A stretch of 42,532 bases of DNA from Hydrocarboniphaga daqingensis (GCF_900129825.1 NZ_FQWZ01000010.1:1-42532); one strand, 5' to 3'; shown: positions 33,986 to 42,532, numbered from the stretch's first letter. Notes: a model not told the origin generated them from the letters alone. Numbers and translations: made by a program.

Positions 33986-34083
33986 GCGTTGTCGATCGAG
34001 GTGACGGCCTGAACCGTGCTTGACAAGGCCTCGGGGCTCTCCAAGTCTTGGGCCGTGACTCAAACCTGCCAACGGATGACGCT

Positions 34084-34923
34084 ATGAAACCGCGCGACTG
34101 GGCTCCGCCGTTGCTGTTGATCACGGCCGGTGTCGTGGCGGCCGGGTTTTATCTGCTGCGATCGGCCGGCGATGCGCCGGCGCCGGTCCCGGTGACCAAC
34201 GAAGTGCCCGCCGCCGATCCCGACATGGCGGCCGAGGCTGCCCCGGCGCCGCAGTTTCCCGTATCGCCCCCTGGACAAGCCGACGACGACGCCGCGCCAC
34301 TGATGGCCGACCTGCCGGCGCTGGCCGACAGCGATTCCGAATTGCGCCAGTCGTTGATCGGCGCGATGGACCAAGTGCCCATCGATGCGTTCCTGGTACC
34401 GCAGCAGATCGTGCGCCGCTTTGTGGCGACGATCGACAACCTCGATGCGCCGTCGCTACCGATGCGCCTGCGCGCGCTGCGCCGCATCGACGGCAGCTTT
34501 GCGGTGCAACCGGTGACGGTGGCCGATGCCGCCGATCCGCAATGGCAGATCAGCGCCAGCAACCCCGCGCGATACGCCGGCTTCGTCGAAGCGGTGCAAC
34601 TGGCCGACGTCGAGCGCCTGGTGCAGTTGTACCGGCGCTACTACCCGCTGTTCCAGGCCGCGTATGAAGAGCTGGGCCATGGCAGTGACTACTTCAACGA
34701 CCGGCTGATCCAAGTGATCGACCACTTGCTGGCAACGCCGGAGGTACCTGCGCCGGTGCTGCTGCAGCGGCCCAAGGTGCTCTATCAATTTGCCGACCCG
34801 GAGCTGGAATCGCGCTCGGCCGGCCAGAAGGCGCTGATCCGCATCGGCAGCGAAAACGCCGAAGTGATCAAGGGCAAGCTGCGCCAACTGCGCACCGAGT
34901 TGGTCGCGTCGCGCACGCCCTGA
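34084..34923 (+). CDS. DUF3014 family membrane-anchored protein
   Basis: The product has 279 residues. A single N-terminal membrane segment (about 8-23, PPLLLITAGVVAAGFYLL) is followed by a Pro/Ala-rich linker (about 28-75) and a conserved C-terminal domain. Segments such as LVPQQIVRRFVATIDNL, YYPLFQAAYEELGHG, FNDRLIQVIDHLL, YQFADPELESRSAGQKALIR and IGSENAEVIKGKLRQLR match what I know of DUF3014. The domain should sit in the periplasm. No function is established for the family. An in-frame ATG at 34048 would add 12 residues before the anchor; ATG 34084 is preferred because it puts the anchor at the N-terminus. Confidence 0.8.
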   Translation: MKPRDWAPPLLLITAGVVAAGFYLLRSAGDAPAPVPVTNEVPAADPDMAAEAAPAPQFPVSPPGQADDDAAPLMADLPALADSDSELRQSLIGAMDQVPIDAFLVPQQIVRRFVATIDNLDAPSLPMRLRALRRIDGSFAVQPVTVADAADPQWQISASNPARYAGFVEAVQLADVERLVQLYRRYYPLFQAAYEELGHGSDYFNDRLIQVIDHLLATPEVPAPVLLQRPKVLYQFADPELESRSAGQKALIRIGSENAEVIKGKLRQLRTELVASRTP

Positions 34924-35007
34924 TCATCGGCGCTGGTGGCACGGAGTTCACGGGCAATTCATCGCGTCGGCCTACCGTGGTGCTCGTGCAACAGGAGGAT
35001 CACCGAC

Positions 35008-35391
35008 ATGGACGTCGATCATCAGCATCGCAATCGCCAGCCGCCGCAGCGTCTGCATCAGAGCCGGCTCACCGGATATGCGCTGTGTGCCGCTGCGGCG
35101 TTGAGCGTGATGGCCACGCCGGCCTTCGCCGAAATCTATACAAACGACGACGGTCAGCGCGTCGACTGCCACTATGAAACGGTCAAGGCCGACGACGGTC
35201 ACCTTGTGGCCGCGCCGGTGATCGGTGCGGTTGCCGGTGGCGTACTCGGCCATCAAGTCGGCGGTGGGCGCGGCAAGGACTTGGCCACGGTGGCCGGTGC
35301 CGGTGTCGGCGCGTATGCGGGCAAGCAGTACAACGACAACAAGACCGATGACAGCACGGCGACGCGCAAGGTCTGTCAGCCGGTCGACTAG
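35008..35391 (+). CDS. Glycine-zipper (2TM / 17 kDa antigen-like) envelope protein
   Basis: The product has 127 residues from ATG 35008, with a strong AGGAGG nine bases upstream. After a polar leader of 20 residues there is a signal-like hydrophobic stretch ending ATPAFA (residue 41). The mature part has a short Cys-containing YTNDDGQRVDCHYETV region, then a glycine-zipper hairpin (VIGAVAGGVLGHQVGGGRGK, then VAGAGVGAYAGKQ, about residues 71-106). Such hairpins pack in or on the membrane and occur in SlyB/17 kDa-type surface proteins. There is no lipobox Cys, so it is not an obvious lipoprotein. Two later cysteines (C54 and one near the C-terminus) could pair. Confidence 0.8.
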   Translation: MDVDHQHRNRQPPQRLHQSRLTGYALCAAAALSVMATPAFAEIYTNDDGQRVDCHYETVKADDGHLVAAPVIGAVAGGVLGHQVGGGRGKDLATVAGAGVGAYAGKQYNDNKTDDSTATRKVCQPVD

Positions 35392-35522
35392 GTTTCGGTA
35401 GCAGCGGCGGTTCGACGGCCCCGGTCGTCGCAGTCCAGGTGTCGTTCGGCCCGTGCCATGAGGCACGAGTAGCTGCGCGTGGTGGGTGTCGGTTTCATCC
35501 GTATCAGCAGGTAGGTCAAGGA

Positions 35523-37304
35523 ATGACGACGGCTACGGCGCTCGGCATGAGCGCGTTGCGCGACACCCTGTCGCAGCGCTTCGGACTCGATGCGTGGCGG
35601 CCCGGACAAGAGCGCGTGATCACCAGCGTGCTCGCCGGGCGCAACACGCTGGCGATCATGCCCACCGGCGCCGGCAAGTCGCTGTGCTATCAACTGCCTG
35701 CGCTGCATCTGGACGGCCTGACGCTGGTCGTCTCGCCGCTGATTGCGCTGATGAAGGACCAGGCCGACAAACTCGAAGGCGCCGGCATCCAGAGCGCGCA
35801 GCTCAACAGCGCGCTTGGCGTGCAGGCCGAGTCGTTGATGCTGCAGCGGGTCGAGGCAATGCGCGACGGCATCGTGTTCGTCACGCCGGAGCGACTCGCC
35901 GACGAGCGCTTCCTGCAGACGCTGCGCAGCAAGGTGGTGGCACTGCTGGTGGTCGACGAGGCGCATTGCATCTCGCAGTGGGGCCATGACTTTCGCCCGG
36001 CGTTTCTCGAGATCGGCACCGCGATTCATGCACTCAACCGCCCGCCGGTGCTCGCGTTGACAGCGACCGCCACGCCGCGCGTGATCGACGATATCCGCAC
36101 GCAGCTGGGCCTGGACCAGCTGCGCGTGATCAACACCGGGCTGTATCGGCCCAATCTGCACTATGCGGTGCAGCCGGTGCAGGGCGAGGACCGCAAACGG
36201 GCTGCGCTGATCGATCGACTGCGCAGCAGCGAGGGTGCGGGCATCGTCTACTGCGCCACGGTCAAGAGCGTCGATGCGCTACACGAAGCCTTGATCCGCG
36301 CCGGCATCGACAGCACGCGCTATCACGGCCGGCTGCCGGCGCGGGAGCGTGACACCAGCCAGGACCGCTTCATGTCGGGCCAGACGCGGATCATGGTCGC
36401 GACCAACGCGTTCGGCATGGGTATCGACAAGGCCGATCTGCGCTTCATCATCCATTACCAACTGCCCGGCAGTATCGAGGCGTACTACCAGGAATCGGGC
36501 CGCGCCGGTCGCGACGGGCAGCCGGCGCTGTGCCTGCTGTTGTTCGACAGCAAGGACAAGCAGGTCCAGCAGTTCTTTCTGGCGCGGCGATATCCGGGTG
36601 TCGACGAGCTGTCGAGTACCTGGGTTGCGCTATGCCGTCAGACGCAGAACGGCCGGCGTGCCACGCTCAAGGACTTGCAGCAGGCGCTGCCGCGGCTGGG
36701 TGTCGCCCGGCTGCGCGTCACGCTGAAGCTGCTCGAACAAGCGTCGTTGATTGTGCGCAGCGAGGACGGCGGCCATGGCTTGGCCGACCGCGAGGGCGAT
36801 CTGCTCGACTTCCAGAAGATTGCTGACGATTACGCGCGCCGTGCCGAGCGCGACCAGCGGGTGCTCGAGCAGATGATCGCCTACGCGCAAAGCTCGCTGT
36901 GCCGCTGGGGACGCTTGCTCGAATACTTCGGCGTGCGCGCCGATCGCAAGCGTTGCGGTCACTGCGACAACTGCTCGCGTCCCGACATCCGCGTCGACGC
37001 CGACATGCTGCGTCGTGCCGAAAACGACGCCGCCTGGCGCGAGCGCAAGCCCGTGCCGTCCGTCCGTGGCGATGACTCCGCGGAACCCGTCGCGGCGGCC
37101 GCGCCTCCGCTGGCGATCGGTGACCGCGTTCGCGTCAGCCGCTATGGGCAAGGCCGCATCGTCGACCTGACCGATACCCATGCGCGCGTGCAACTGGCCG
37201 ACGGCAGCTCGCGTGTGTTTCTGCAGAGCTATCTGCGTCCGACCACGCGTCCCGCCAGGCCGTCGGCGACTGCCGCACAGGGCCGCCCGCTCAGCACCGT
37301 CTGA
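35523..37304 (+). CDS. RecQ-type ATP-dependent DNA helicase without HRDC domain
   Basis: The product has 593 residues from ATG 35523. ATG 35547 is a possible shorter start, and upstream in-frame sequence lacks family features. Walker A PTGAGKS is at residues 47-53, the DEAH box at 145-148 within VVDEAHCISQWGHDFRPAF, and motif VI YYQESGRAGRDG is present. The RQC zinc site is formed by C460, C478, C481 and C484 (KRCGHCDNC). The usual C-terminal HRDC domain is missing. Instead, about residues 530-575 hold a small beta-rich module (IGDRVRVSRYGQGRIVDL) like the extra C-terminal domains of some helicases. The enzyme should unwind 3'-tailed and branched DNA during repair. Confidence 0.93.
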   Translation: MTTATALGMSALRDTLSQRFGLDAWRPGQERVITSVLAGRNTLAIMPTGAGKSLCYQLPALHLDGLTLVVSPLIALMKDQADKLEGAGIQSAQLNSALGVQAESLMLQRVEAMRDGIVFVTPERLADERFLQTLRSKVVALLVVDEAHCISQWGHDFRPAFLEIGTAIHALNRPPVLALTATATPRVIDDIRTQLGLDQLRVINTGLYRPNLHYAVQPVQGEDRKRAALIDRLRSSEGAGIVYCATVKSVDALHEALIRAGIDSTRYHGRLPARERDTSQDRFMSGQTRIMVATNAFGMGIDKADLRFIIHYQLPGSIEAYYQESGRAGRDGQPALCLLLFDSKDKQVQQFFLARRYPGVDELSSTWVALCRQTQNGRRATLKDLQQALPRLGVARLRVTLKLLEQASLIVRSEDGGHGLADREGDLLDFQKIADDYARRAERDQRVLEQMIAYAQSSLCRWGRLLEYFGVRADRKRCGHCDNCSRPDIRVDADMLRRAENDAAWRERKPVPSVRGDDSAEPVAAAAPPLAIGDRVRVSRYGQGRIVDLTDTHARVQLADGSSRVFLQSYLRPTTRPARPSATAAQGRPLSTV

Positions 37305-37335
37305 CCGTTCCCGACGGCGCGAGCGATGCTCGGGC

Positions 37336-38328
37336 TCAGCGATCGGCTCGGTAAGGCCCGAACTCGACCGGCACCCAGGCGTAGCCCGGCTTGTCGGCGC
37401 GGATGTGCCCGATGCCGGGGAACGGCAAGTGCGCGCCGGCCGTCCACAGCTGCTGCTGCGCGGCTCGATCGAACGCCAGGCGCCGGCTGGCGATGGCCGC
37501 CTTGGCGTCGACGTCGAACTCCACCGAGATCTCGGGCCGCGCGAACTGCGTGGCATGGCTATGGATCAAGTCGCCCAGCACCAGCAGCTGCGACGGCCCC
37601 GGCTCGCCGACCAAGTAGCTGCTGTGGCCCGGCGTATGACCCGGCGTCGACAACGACACCAAGCCCGGCAACACCGTGTCGCCCGGCGTGAACGTCTTGA
37701 AGCGGCCGGCCGCGCGATACGGCGCCACAGCGTTGCGCGCCAGGTCGAACATCGGCTGCTGGTCGGCTGGCGCCTGCGCCTTGATCGCGTCGCGGGTCCA
37801 GAAGTCGGCTTCGGGCGCGGCCACGTACACGGTCGCGTTCGGGAACGCCGGCTTGCCGTCGGCCTGCAGCAGCCCGCAAGCGTGGTCGGGGTGCATATGC
37901 GTCAGCAGCACGGCGTCGACCTGCGCACCTTCGTAGCCGGCCGCGCGCAGATTGCCCGGAATCGTGCCCAGCGTCGGGCCGAAGCACTGCGCGGTGCCGG
38001 TGTCGATCAGCACCAACTGCGTGCCGGTGTGGACCAGGAACGCGTTGACCGAGGTCTGCACCGCCTTGCTGTCCTGAATGAACATCCGCGCCAGCAGGCT
38101 CTGCAGATCGCCCGCCTTGATGCCTTTCAGGATCTTCTGGTCCAGATCGATGTAGCCGTCATACAGCGCGGTCAGCTCCAGGTCGCCGAGCTTGAGCCGG
38201 TAATAGCCCGGCACTTGCTGCTTCTGCTGCGGCACGACGGCTTGCGCCGACGTGCTGGCGATCAATGACGTGGCCACGGCCAGTGCCAGCGCGGTGGCGC
38301 CGGCTACGCGCTTGAAGGTTTGGGTCAT
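37336..38328 (-). CDS. Secreted metallo-beta-lactamase-fold hydrolase
   Basis: The product has 330 residues. A signal peptide is visible (about residues 1-30, cleavage near STSAQA), so it is periplasmic or exported. The metal ligands are intact: THMHPDHACGL (HxHxDH), a later STPGHTPGHSSYLV histidine, and VLGDLIHSHA with the bridging Asp and a further His. This resembles MBL-fold lactonase- or hydrolase-like proteins, not a proven beta-lactamase. It is convergent with the helicase gene (31-base gap) and shares direction with the MFS gene upstream. Substrate unknown; a quorum-signal lactone is possible but untested. Confidence 0.87.
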   Translation of the reverse strand: MTQTFKRVAGATALALAVATSLIASTSAQAVVPQQKQQVPGYYRLKLGDLELTALYDGYIDLDQKILKGIKAGDLQSLLARMFIQDSKAVQTSVNAFLVHTGTQLVLIDTGTAQCFGPTLGTIPGNLRAAGYEGAQVDAVLLTHMHPDHACGLLQADGKPAFPNATVYVAAPEADFWTRDAIKAQAPADQQPMFDLARNAVAPYRAAGRFKTFTPGDTVLPGLVSLSTPGHTPGHSSYLVGEPGPSQLLVLGDLIHSHATQFARPEISVEFDVDAKAAIASRRLAFDRAAQQQLWTAGAHLPFPGIGHIRADKPGYAWVPVEFGPYRADR

Positions 38329-38421
38329 CGGGGTGTGCTCTTGTTGTTGGAATCATCGAAGCGCCCGATTCTGCGTCAGCGCCCGATCACAGCGGTAGGC
38401 GCGCTGCCCATTGCGCGGCGA

Positions 38422-39621
38422 TCAAGCCGATTCGCCGCCGGCCTCGGGTAGCGGCGGCGGTGCGTCGGGCGGCGGGCGCAGCGCGTGGCGGAACGAGCGC
38501 AGGCCCAGCGCGATCGACACCAGGCCGACGCTGGCGATCAGCGCCGCCACACCGGGCCAGCCGTAGTGCGTCCATAGCGCAGCCGGCAGCACGCCGCCGA
38601 CCGAACCGCCCAGGTAGTAGCACAGCACGTACAAGCCCACCGACGTTGCGCGCGCCGCGCCGGACGCCTCGGCGACGAAGCTGGTCGCCGCCGTCTGCGC
38701 CACAAAGATGCCGCCCGAAAACAGCGTCAGCGCCACGACCATTGCGGGCAGTGACGACAGCAGGCTCAGCGCCAGACCGGCGATCGTCACGCCCCAGGCC
38801 AGTGCCAGCACGCGGCCGTGGCCGTAGCGGTTCAGCAGCCGGCCCGACAGCGGCGTGATCAGCACGCCGACCAGATACACCGCGAAGATCGCCGACAGCG
38901 CGGCCGGCCCGAGCGCGAACGGCGGTCGTGCCAGATGCAGCGTCACATAGGTAAAGCCGCCGACCAGTGCGAACAGCAGCGTGAAGCCGACCGCATAGGC
39001 GCCGCGCAACTCCGGCCGGCGCAGCAGCGTCGCCATCGTCTGCAGCGGCGAGCCGGCCGGCGGTGGGCGTTGGCGTTCGGTCGGCAGCCAGGCGCGGATC
39101 AGCAGTGCCAGCAACAACTGGCCGACCGCCAGCGCCATGAAGCCGGCCTGCCAGCCGCCGAACTCGGCGACCAGGCCCGAGGTAAAGCGCCCGACAAAAC
39201 CGCCGCCGATCGTGCCGGCGACATACAGCGCCGTGACTTGCCGCGCCGACGCGGCCGGCCATTCGGATCCGATGTACGCCACCGTGACACCGAAGATGCC
39301 GGGCAGCAGCAGCCCCTGCAGCAGCCGCGCGGCGATCAGCTGCGTCGGGCTCTGCGCCAGCGCCACGGCCGTGGTCGGTAGTACGACCCAGAATGCGGCG
39401 AGCACGATCACGCGGCGCCGACCGATACGGTCGGCCAGCAAGCCGGCAAACGGCGCGGCGATCGCCACGCCGAAGGTGCCGGCGGACACGATCAGCCCGG
39501 CCAGCGCTGCGTTGTCGCCGAGCCAGTCATGCAGCAGCGGCATCAGCGACTGCGGCGCGTACAAGCTCAGGAACGCCGCCGCGCCGGCCAGCACGACCGC
39601 GATCCGGCGACGGTCATGCAT
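38422..39621 (-). CDS. Major facilitator superfamily transporter (YnfM-like)
   Basis: The product is a 399-residue inner-membrane protein with about 12 hydrophobic segments. The loop 2-3 signature GLLADRIGRRRVIVL and the matching second-half GRLLNRYGHGRVLAL loop are present. Segments such as YAPQSLMPLLHDWL at the start and AARLLQGLLLPGIFG in helix 4 resemble YnfM/arabinose-efflux-type exporters, which expel drugs or small metabolites with proton exchange. It lies 93 bases upstream of the MBL-fold gene on the same strand and could be co-transcribed with it. The 224-base gap to the divergent oxidoreductase gene should contain its promoter, but I see no clear boxes. Confidence 0.9.
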   Translation of the reverse strand: MHDRRRIAVVLAGAAAFLSLYAPQSLMPLLHDWLGDNAALAGLIVSAGTFGVAIAAPFAGLLADRIGRRRVIVLAAFWVVLPTTAVALAQSPTQLIAARLLQGLLLPGIFGVTVAYIGSEWPAASARQVTALYVAGTIGGGFVGRFTSGLVAEFGGWQAGFMALAVGQLLLALLIRAWLPTERQRPPPAGSPLQTMATLLRRPELRGAYAVGFTLLFALVGGFTYVTLHLARPPFALGPAALSAIFAVYLVGVLITPLSGRLLNRYGHGRVLALAWGVTIAGLALSLLSSLPAMVVALTLFSGGIFVAQTAATSFVAEASGAARATSVGLYVLCYYLGGSVGGVLPAALWTHYGWPGVAALIASVGLVSIALGLRSFRHALRPPPDAPPPLPEAGGESA

Positions 39622-39845
39622 CGGCGCACACCGGGCGATCGTGATGCAGCGGGCGCCGCGCGGCGCGAATGCGCCGGGGCGGGTGGGACTCGTTCATGGG
39701 GGAGGGGGTGGCATGCAGCACGCTATTGTCGCCGCTGCGCGCTGATGCAACCAGCGCGGCGCGGCTCCGCTGCCGAGAGGGTCATGCTGAGCATCGCGCC
39801 GGCCGCGATGCGAACATGGGCTCCCGCTCCGACATCGAGACTCCG

Positions 39846-40850
39846 ATGCCCTTGCACGACGACATGCGTTACGTCGCTTTCGACTCACCTGGTGAGGCCG
39901 AGGTGATGGTGATCCGCCGCGGTCCCCGGCCGCAGCCATCGCCGTCGCAGCTGCTGGTGCGCGTGCAGGCAGCCGGCATCAACCGACCCGACATCGCGCA
40001 GCGTCTCGGGCTGTATCCGCCGCCGGCCGATGCCAGCCCGGTGCTGGGTCTGGAGATTGCCGGCGAGGTCGTCGCCGTCGGCGCCGATGTGCAGGGCTGG
40101 CAGATCGGCGACCGCGTTTGCGCGCTGACGCACGGCGGCGGCTACGCTGAGTACGGCGTGGCCGAGGCCGCGCACTGCCTGCCGTGGCCGCGCGGCTACC
40201 GCGCTGAGCAGGCTGCCGCGCTGCCCGAAAACCATTTCACCGTTTGGTCCAACGTGTTCGACATGGCCGCGTTGCAGCCCGGTGAACATCTGCTGGTGCA
40301 TGGCGGTAGCAGCGGTATCGGCACGACGGCGATCCAGCTCGGGCGCGAATTTGGCGCCACCGTCTACGCCACGGCCGGCAGCCCGGACAAATGCGCGGCC
40401 TGCGAGCAACTCGGTGCCGCGATGGCGATCGACTATCGCCAACAGGATTTCGAAGCGGTGCTGCGCGAGCGGCTCGGCAGCCGCGGTATCGACGTGGTGC
40501 TCGACATGGTCGGTGGCCGCTACACCGCGCGTCATCTGCGCCTGCTGGCGCTCGACGGGCGCATTGCGCAGATCGCCACGCTCGGCGGCGCCAAGGTCGA
40601 CGACTTCGACTGGCGCGAGGTGATGAAGCGCCGCGCGCGGCTGATGGGCTCGACACTGCGGCCGCGCAGCGTGGCGCAGAAAGCCGCGATCGCCAGCGCG
40701 CTGCGCCAGCGTGTGTGGCCGGCGCTCGATGCCGGCCGTTGCGCGCCCGTGATCCACCAAGTATTGCCGCTCGATCAGGTCGTCGATGCACACCGGACGA
40801 TGGAAGCAAGCACGCACATCGGCAAGCTGGTCTTGCACATCGCTGACTAA
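39846..40850 (+). CDS. NAD(P)H quinone oxidoreductase of the zinc-free MDR (PIG3/Qor) family
   Basis: The product has 334 residues from ATG 39846; ATG 39816 would add ten residues. The N-terminal catalytic domain has AAGINRPDIAQRLGLYPPP and GLEIAGEVVAVGADV without the zinc-ligand cysteines of alcohol dehydrogenases. The Rossmann half has LLVHGGSSGIGTTAIQLGRE followed by TAGSPDKCAACEQLGA, the NADPH site of quinone reductases. The ending HRTMEASTHIGKLVL is typical. It reduces quinones or enones in the cytoplasm. It is followed by the PHA-system gene after 85 bases. Confidence 0.92.
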   Translation: MPLHDDMRYVAFDSPGEAEVMVIRRGPRPQPSPSQLLVRVQAAGINRPDIAQRLGLYPPPADASPVLGLEIAGEVVAVGADVQGWQIGDRVCALTHGGGYAEYGVAEAAHCLPWPRGYRAEQAAALPENHFTVWSNVFDMAALQPGEHLLVHGGSSGIGTTAIQLGREFGATVYATAGSPDKCAACEQLGAAMAIDYRQQDFEAVLRERLGSRGIDVVLDMVGGRYTARHLRLLALDGRIAQIATLGGAKVDDFDWREVMKRRARLMGSTLRPRSVAQKAAIASALRQRVWPALDAGRCAPVIHQVLPLDQVVDAHRTMEASTHIGKLVLHIAD

Positions 40851-40935
40851 AGCGCCGACCATCCGCGCGCTGGTGGCCCAATTGGCCGCCGCGTTTCATG
40901 ACGGGCTTCACCACATCAACAGAGGGGATACAGCA

Positions 40936-41211
40936 ATGGCAGATATTGAAGTCGTCCGCGCCCATGGCCGCAGCGTCGCCGAGGCGCGTCAGATCGTCGA
41001 CGGCCTGATTGGCAAGCTCGCCAAGGAGTTCGACCTGAAGCACGCCTGGGATGGCGACACGCTCAAGTTCGAGCGCAGCGGGCTCAGCGGACAAATGGCG
41101 ATCACGGCCCAGGACGTGAAGATCAGCGCCAAGCTCGGCATGCTGCTCAAGCCGATGAAGGGACGCATCGAAAAGGAAATCCTCGGCATGCTGGACCGCA
41201 AGCTGGCCTGA
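40936..41211 (+). CDS. Polyhydroxyalkanoic acid system family small protein
   Basis: The product has 91 residues from ATG 40936, with AGAGGGGA about seven bases upstream. It is soluble and matches the PHA_gran_rgn type: a helix with SVAEARQIVDGLIGKLAKEF, a strand WDGDTLKFERSGLSGQM, ITAQDVKISAKLGMLLKPM, and a basic C-terminal helix IEKEILGMLDRKLA. Homologues are annotated near polyhydroxyalkanoate genes but their role is not settled. No PHA synthase or phasin gene is present in the window. Confidence 0.85.
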   Translation: MADIEVVRAHGRSVAEARQIVDGLIGKLAKEFDLKHAWDGDTLKFERSGLSGQMAITAQDVKISAKLGMLLKPMKGRIEKEILGMLDRKLA

Positions 41212-41316
41212 GTTTTTTGCGGCGCGCATCGGGTTCACCGGTAGTTCAGCGCGGCGCCGTTGTAGTCGGCCGCAGCGGTGCCAGCACGGCGCCGATCGTT
41301 GACGGGGCCCAACACC

Positions 41317-42426
41317 ATGTCGGACACGGACGTCCTACGCACTGCGCACGCGATGGCGCGCGCTTCGTCGCGCGATGCCGCACGCGAATCAGCACAAGCG
41401 CGTGACGGACGCCGATCACGCGAGTCGATCCGTTATGCGCTGACGCTCGCCAGCTTGATCGCGGCGGCGATCGTCGCGCTGCTGTACCTGAAGATCATCG
41501 TCATCAGCGCCGCGATCGGCATCGGCGTCGGTGTGCTGCTGGCACCGCCGCTGCGTCGATTCCAGGCGCATTTCAGTTTGCCTCGCGCAGTCGGCGCCCT
41601 GGTCGTGGCACTGATCTCGATCGGCGTGGTCGCTGGCGTTGCTTACGGCATCTACGCGATCACCGAAACGCAGGTCGCCTCGCTGTCGGAGCGCATGCCG
41701 CAGATCGTCGGCAAGCTGCAAGCACTGGCCAACGGCCTGCTCGACCGCTATCCCTGGCTCAACAGCGGCGCGCAGTCGTTCAACGTCGCCGAGGCTGCAC
41801 GCAGTGTCGGTGGCCGCGTGTTTCGCGGGGCATGGTCGGGCATCAGCGTGCTCGGCGCGCTGGTGTTCGCGTTCATCGTCGGCTTGTACACCGCCGTCGA
41901 AGCGGAAACCTATTTCCGCGGCCTGGTCGATGCGTTCCCGCGATCGAAGCGACTGCAAGCCTCGCAGTTTCTGGTCGACGCGGCGACGACGATCCGCAAC
42001 TGGTTCCAGGCACAGCTGATCGACATGGCGATCATCGGCGCGCTGACCGCGATCGGCTTGTGGATCGTCGGCGCTGACTACTGGCTGCTGTTCGGCATCC
42101 TGACGGGGCTGCTCGGCATCATTCCGTATGCCGGCATCGCCATCGTCGTGGTCTTTGCGGTGCTGGTGACGCTGGCGTCCGACGACCCTCACCGCGTGTA
42201 CTGGGTCGCCGCGGTGTTCATCGTCACGCAGCAACTTGAAGGCCATGTGATCCTGCCGCTGGTGATGCGCGGCCAGGCTTCGCTGCCGGCCGTACCGCTG
42301 CTGGTGTTCATGCTGGTGATCGGCAGCTGGGGCGGCCTGCTCGGCGTGCTGATGGCCCCGCCGCTGTTCGCTGTGCTGCTGCTGGCTTGGCGCCGCTTCT
42401 GGGTCAAGCGAATGGACGCGGTGTAA
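41317..42426 (+). CDS. AI-2E family transporter (PerM/YdiK type permease)
   Basis: The product is a 369-residue inner-membrane protein from ATG 41317. A charged leader of about 38 residues precedes paired N-terminal segments (ALTLASLIAAAIVALLYLKI; then VISAAIGIGVGVLLAPPL). A cytoplasmic/periplasmic helical stretch follows, then the C-terminal block with LLFGILTGLLGIIPYAGIAI and VTQQLEGHVILPLVMRGQ, the family signature (GxxxxIPxxG and E-x-x-x-L-x-P). The family name reflects TqsA, an AI-2 exporter, but members include Na+/H+ antiporters and others, so signal export should not be assumed. Confidence 0.9.
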   Translation: MSDTDVLRTAHAMARASSRDAARESAQARDGRRSRESIRYALTLASLIAAAIVALLYLKIIVISAAIGIGVGVLLAPPLRRFQAHFSLPRAVGALVVALISIGVVAGVAYGIYAITETQVASLSERMPQIVGKLQALANGLLDRYPWLNSGAQSFNVAEAARSVGGRVFRGAWSGISVLGALVFAFIVGLYTAVEAETYFRGLVDAFPRSKRLQASQFLVDAATTIRNWFQAQLIDMAIIGALTAIGLWIVGADYWLLFGILTGLLGIIPYAGIAIVVVFAVLVTLASDDPHRVYWVAAVFIVTQQLEGHVILPLVMRGQASLPAVPLLVFMLVIGSWGGLLGVLMAPPLFAVLLLAWRRFWVKRMDAV

Positions 42427-42460
42427 CCCATGCGCCGACCAAGGCTCAGCCCCCCGCTTG

Positions 42461-42498
42461 CCTCTCCCCCCGGGAGAGGTCGGCGCGCATGGCGCGCC
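42461..42498. repeat. Double-hairpin intergenic element, REP-like
   Basis: CCTCTCCC-CCC-GGGAGAGG (42461-42479) forms a perfect 8 bp stem. It is followed directly by GGCGCGC-ATG-GCGCGCC (42482-42498), a perfect 7 bp stem, and then GGGTGAGGGC. The motif of CTCTCCC and GGGTGAGGG blocks resembles dispersed palindromic elements that I know from xanthomonad and pseudomonad genomes. It lies 35 bases after the transporter gene and may also end transcription. The last 100 bases of the window hold nothing else recognisable. Confidence 0.55.
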
Positions 42499-42532
42499 GG
42501 GTGAGGGCCTCTCAGTCTCGGGCTTGGCCTGA

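Noticed and set aside
37305-37335. A bidirectional terminator between the helicase and MBL-fold genes
   Set aside because: Only a short CGAGC-GAT-GCTCG stem is present with no T-run, which is too weak to call.

Overview
This 42.5 kb window is chromosomal DNA from a GC-rich Gram-negative bacterium. The gene set (glnE, a sugar-transfer cluster ending in ilvE and hldE, a WaaE-like and a WaaC-like transferase, a CptA-like phosphoethanolamine transferase, a PHA-system small protein, a DUF3014 protein) and the codon use suggest a gammaproteobacterium, probably of the Xanthomonadales/Lysobacterales. That placement is inferred from gene content, not from a marker gene. I see no rRNA, tRNA, CRISPR array, transposase, integrase or phage gene, and no gene-free stretch longer than 300 bases.

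Region 1 (1-5803) is the end of a chemosensory operon: a giant methyl-accepting protein cut by the left edge, then cheW and cheR. The receptor carries ten full copies of a 91-residue (273 bp) double-HAMP unit plus partial copies at both ends. It is the most striking object in the window. Region 2 (5852-11517) holds a secreted GH5-type glycanase, a CptA-like membrane phosphoethanolamine transferase and glnE.

Region 3 (11618-29681) is a surface-glycan cluster. A rightward run reads sulfotransferase, asparagine-synthase-like amidotransferase, two tandem GT4 paralogues, a WaaE-like GT2, two more GT4 enzymes, a GT4-methyltransferase fusion, a pyruvyl-transferase-like protein and a GT8-like transferase. 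Most of these genes overlap by a few bases, so they are probably translationally coupled. A leftward run (27137 down to 23165) meets it head to head: a GT9 heptosyltransferase, a GT4, an unrecognised membrane protein and another GT4. ilvE and hldE follow on the plus strand. There is heptose-precursor synthesis and at least ten sugar-transfer enzymes but no Wzx, Wzy, ABC exporter or ligase. This fits assembly of an LPS core or lipooligosaccharide decorated with sulfate, amide, pyruvate or methyl groups better than assembly of a polymeric O-antigen.

Region 4 (29829-42426) is mixed: an N-acyl-D-amino-acid deacylase-type amidohydrolase convergent with a cytochrome P450, a secreted two-EF-hand mini-protein with a clear terminator, a DUF3014 protein, a glycine-zipper envelope protein, a RecQ-type helicase without an HRDC domain, a secreted metallo-beta-lactamase-fold hydrolase, an MFS exporter, a zinc-free quinone oxidoreductase, a PHA-system small protein and an AI-2E-type permease. 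The window ends in a double-hairpin element of the REP type.

I found no wholly undescribed system that I can defend. The best candidates for new biology are the poly-HAMP receptor array, the GT4-methyltransferase fusion, the unknown membrane protein in the core-glycan operon, and the EF-hand protein with one cysteine in each calcium loop.
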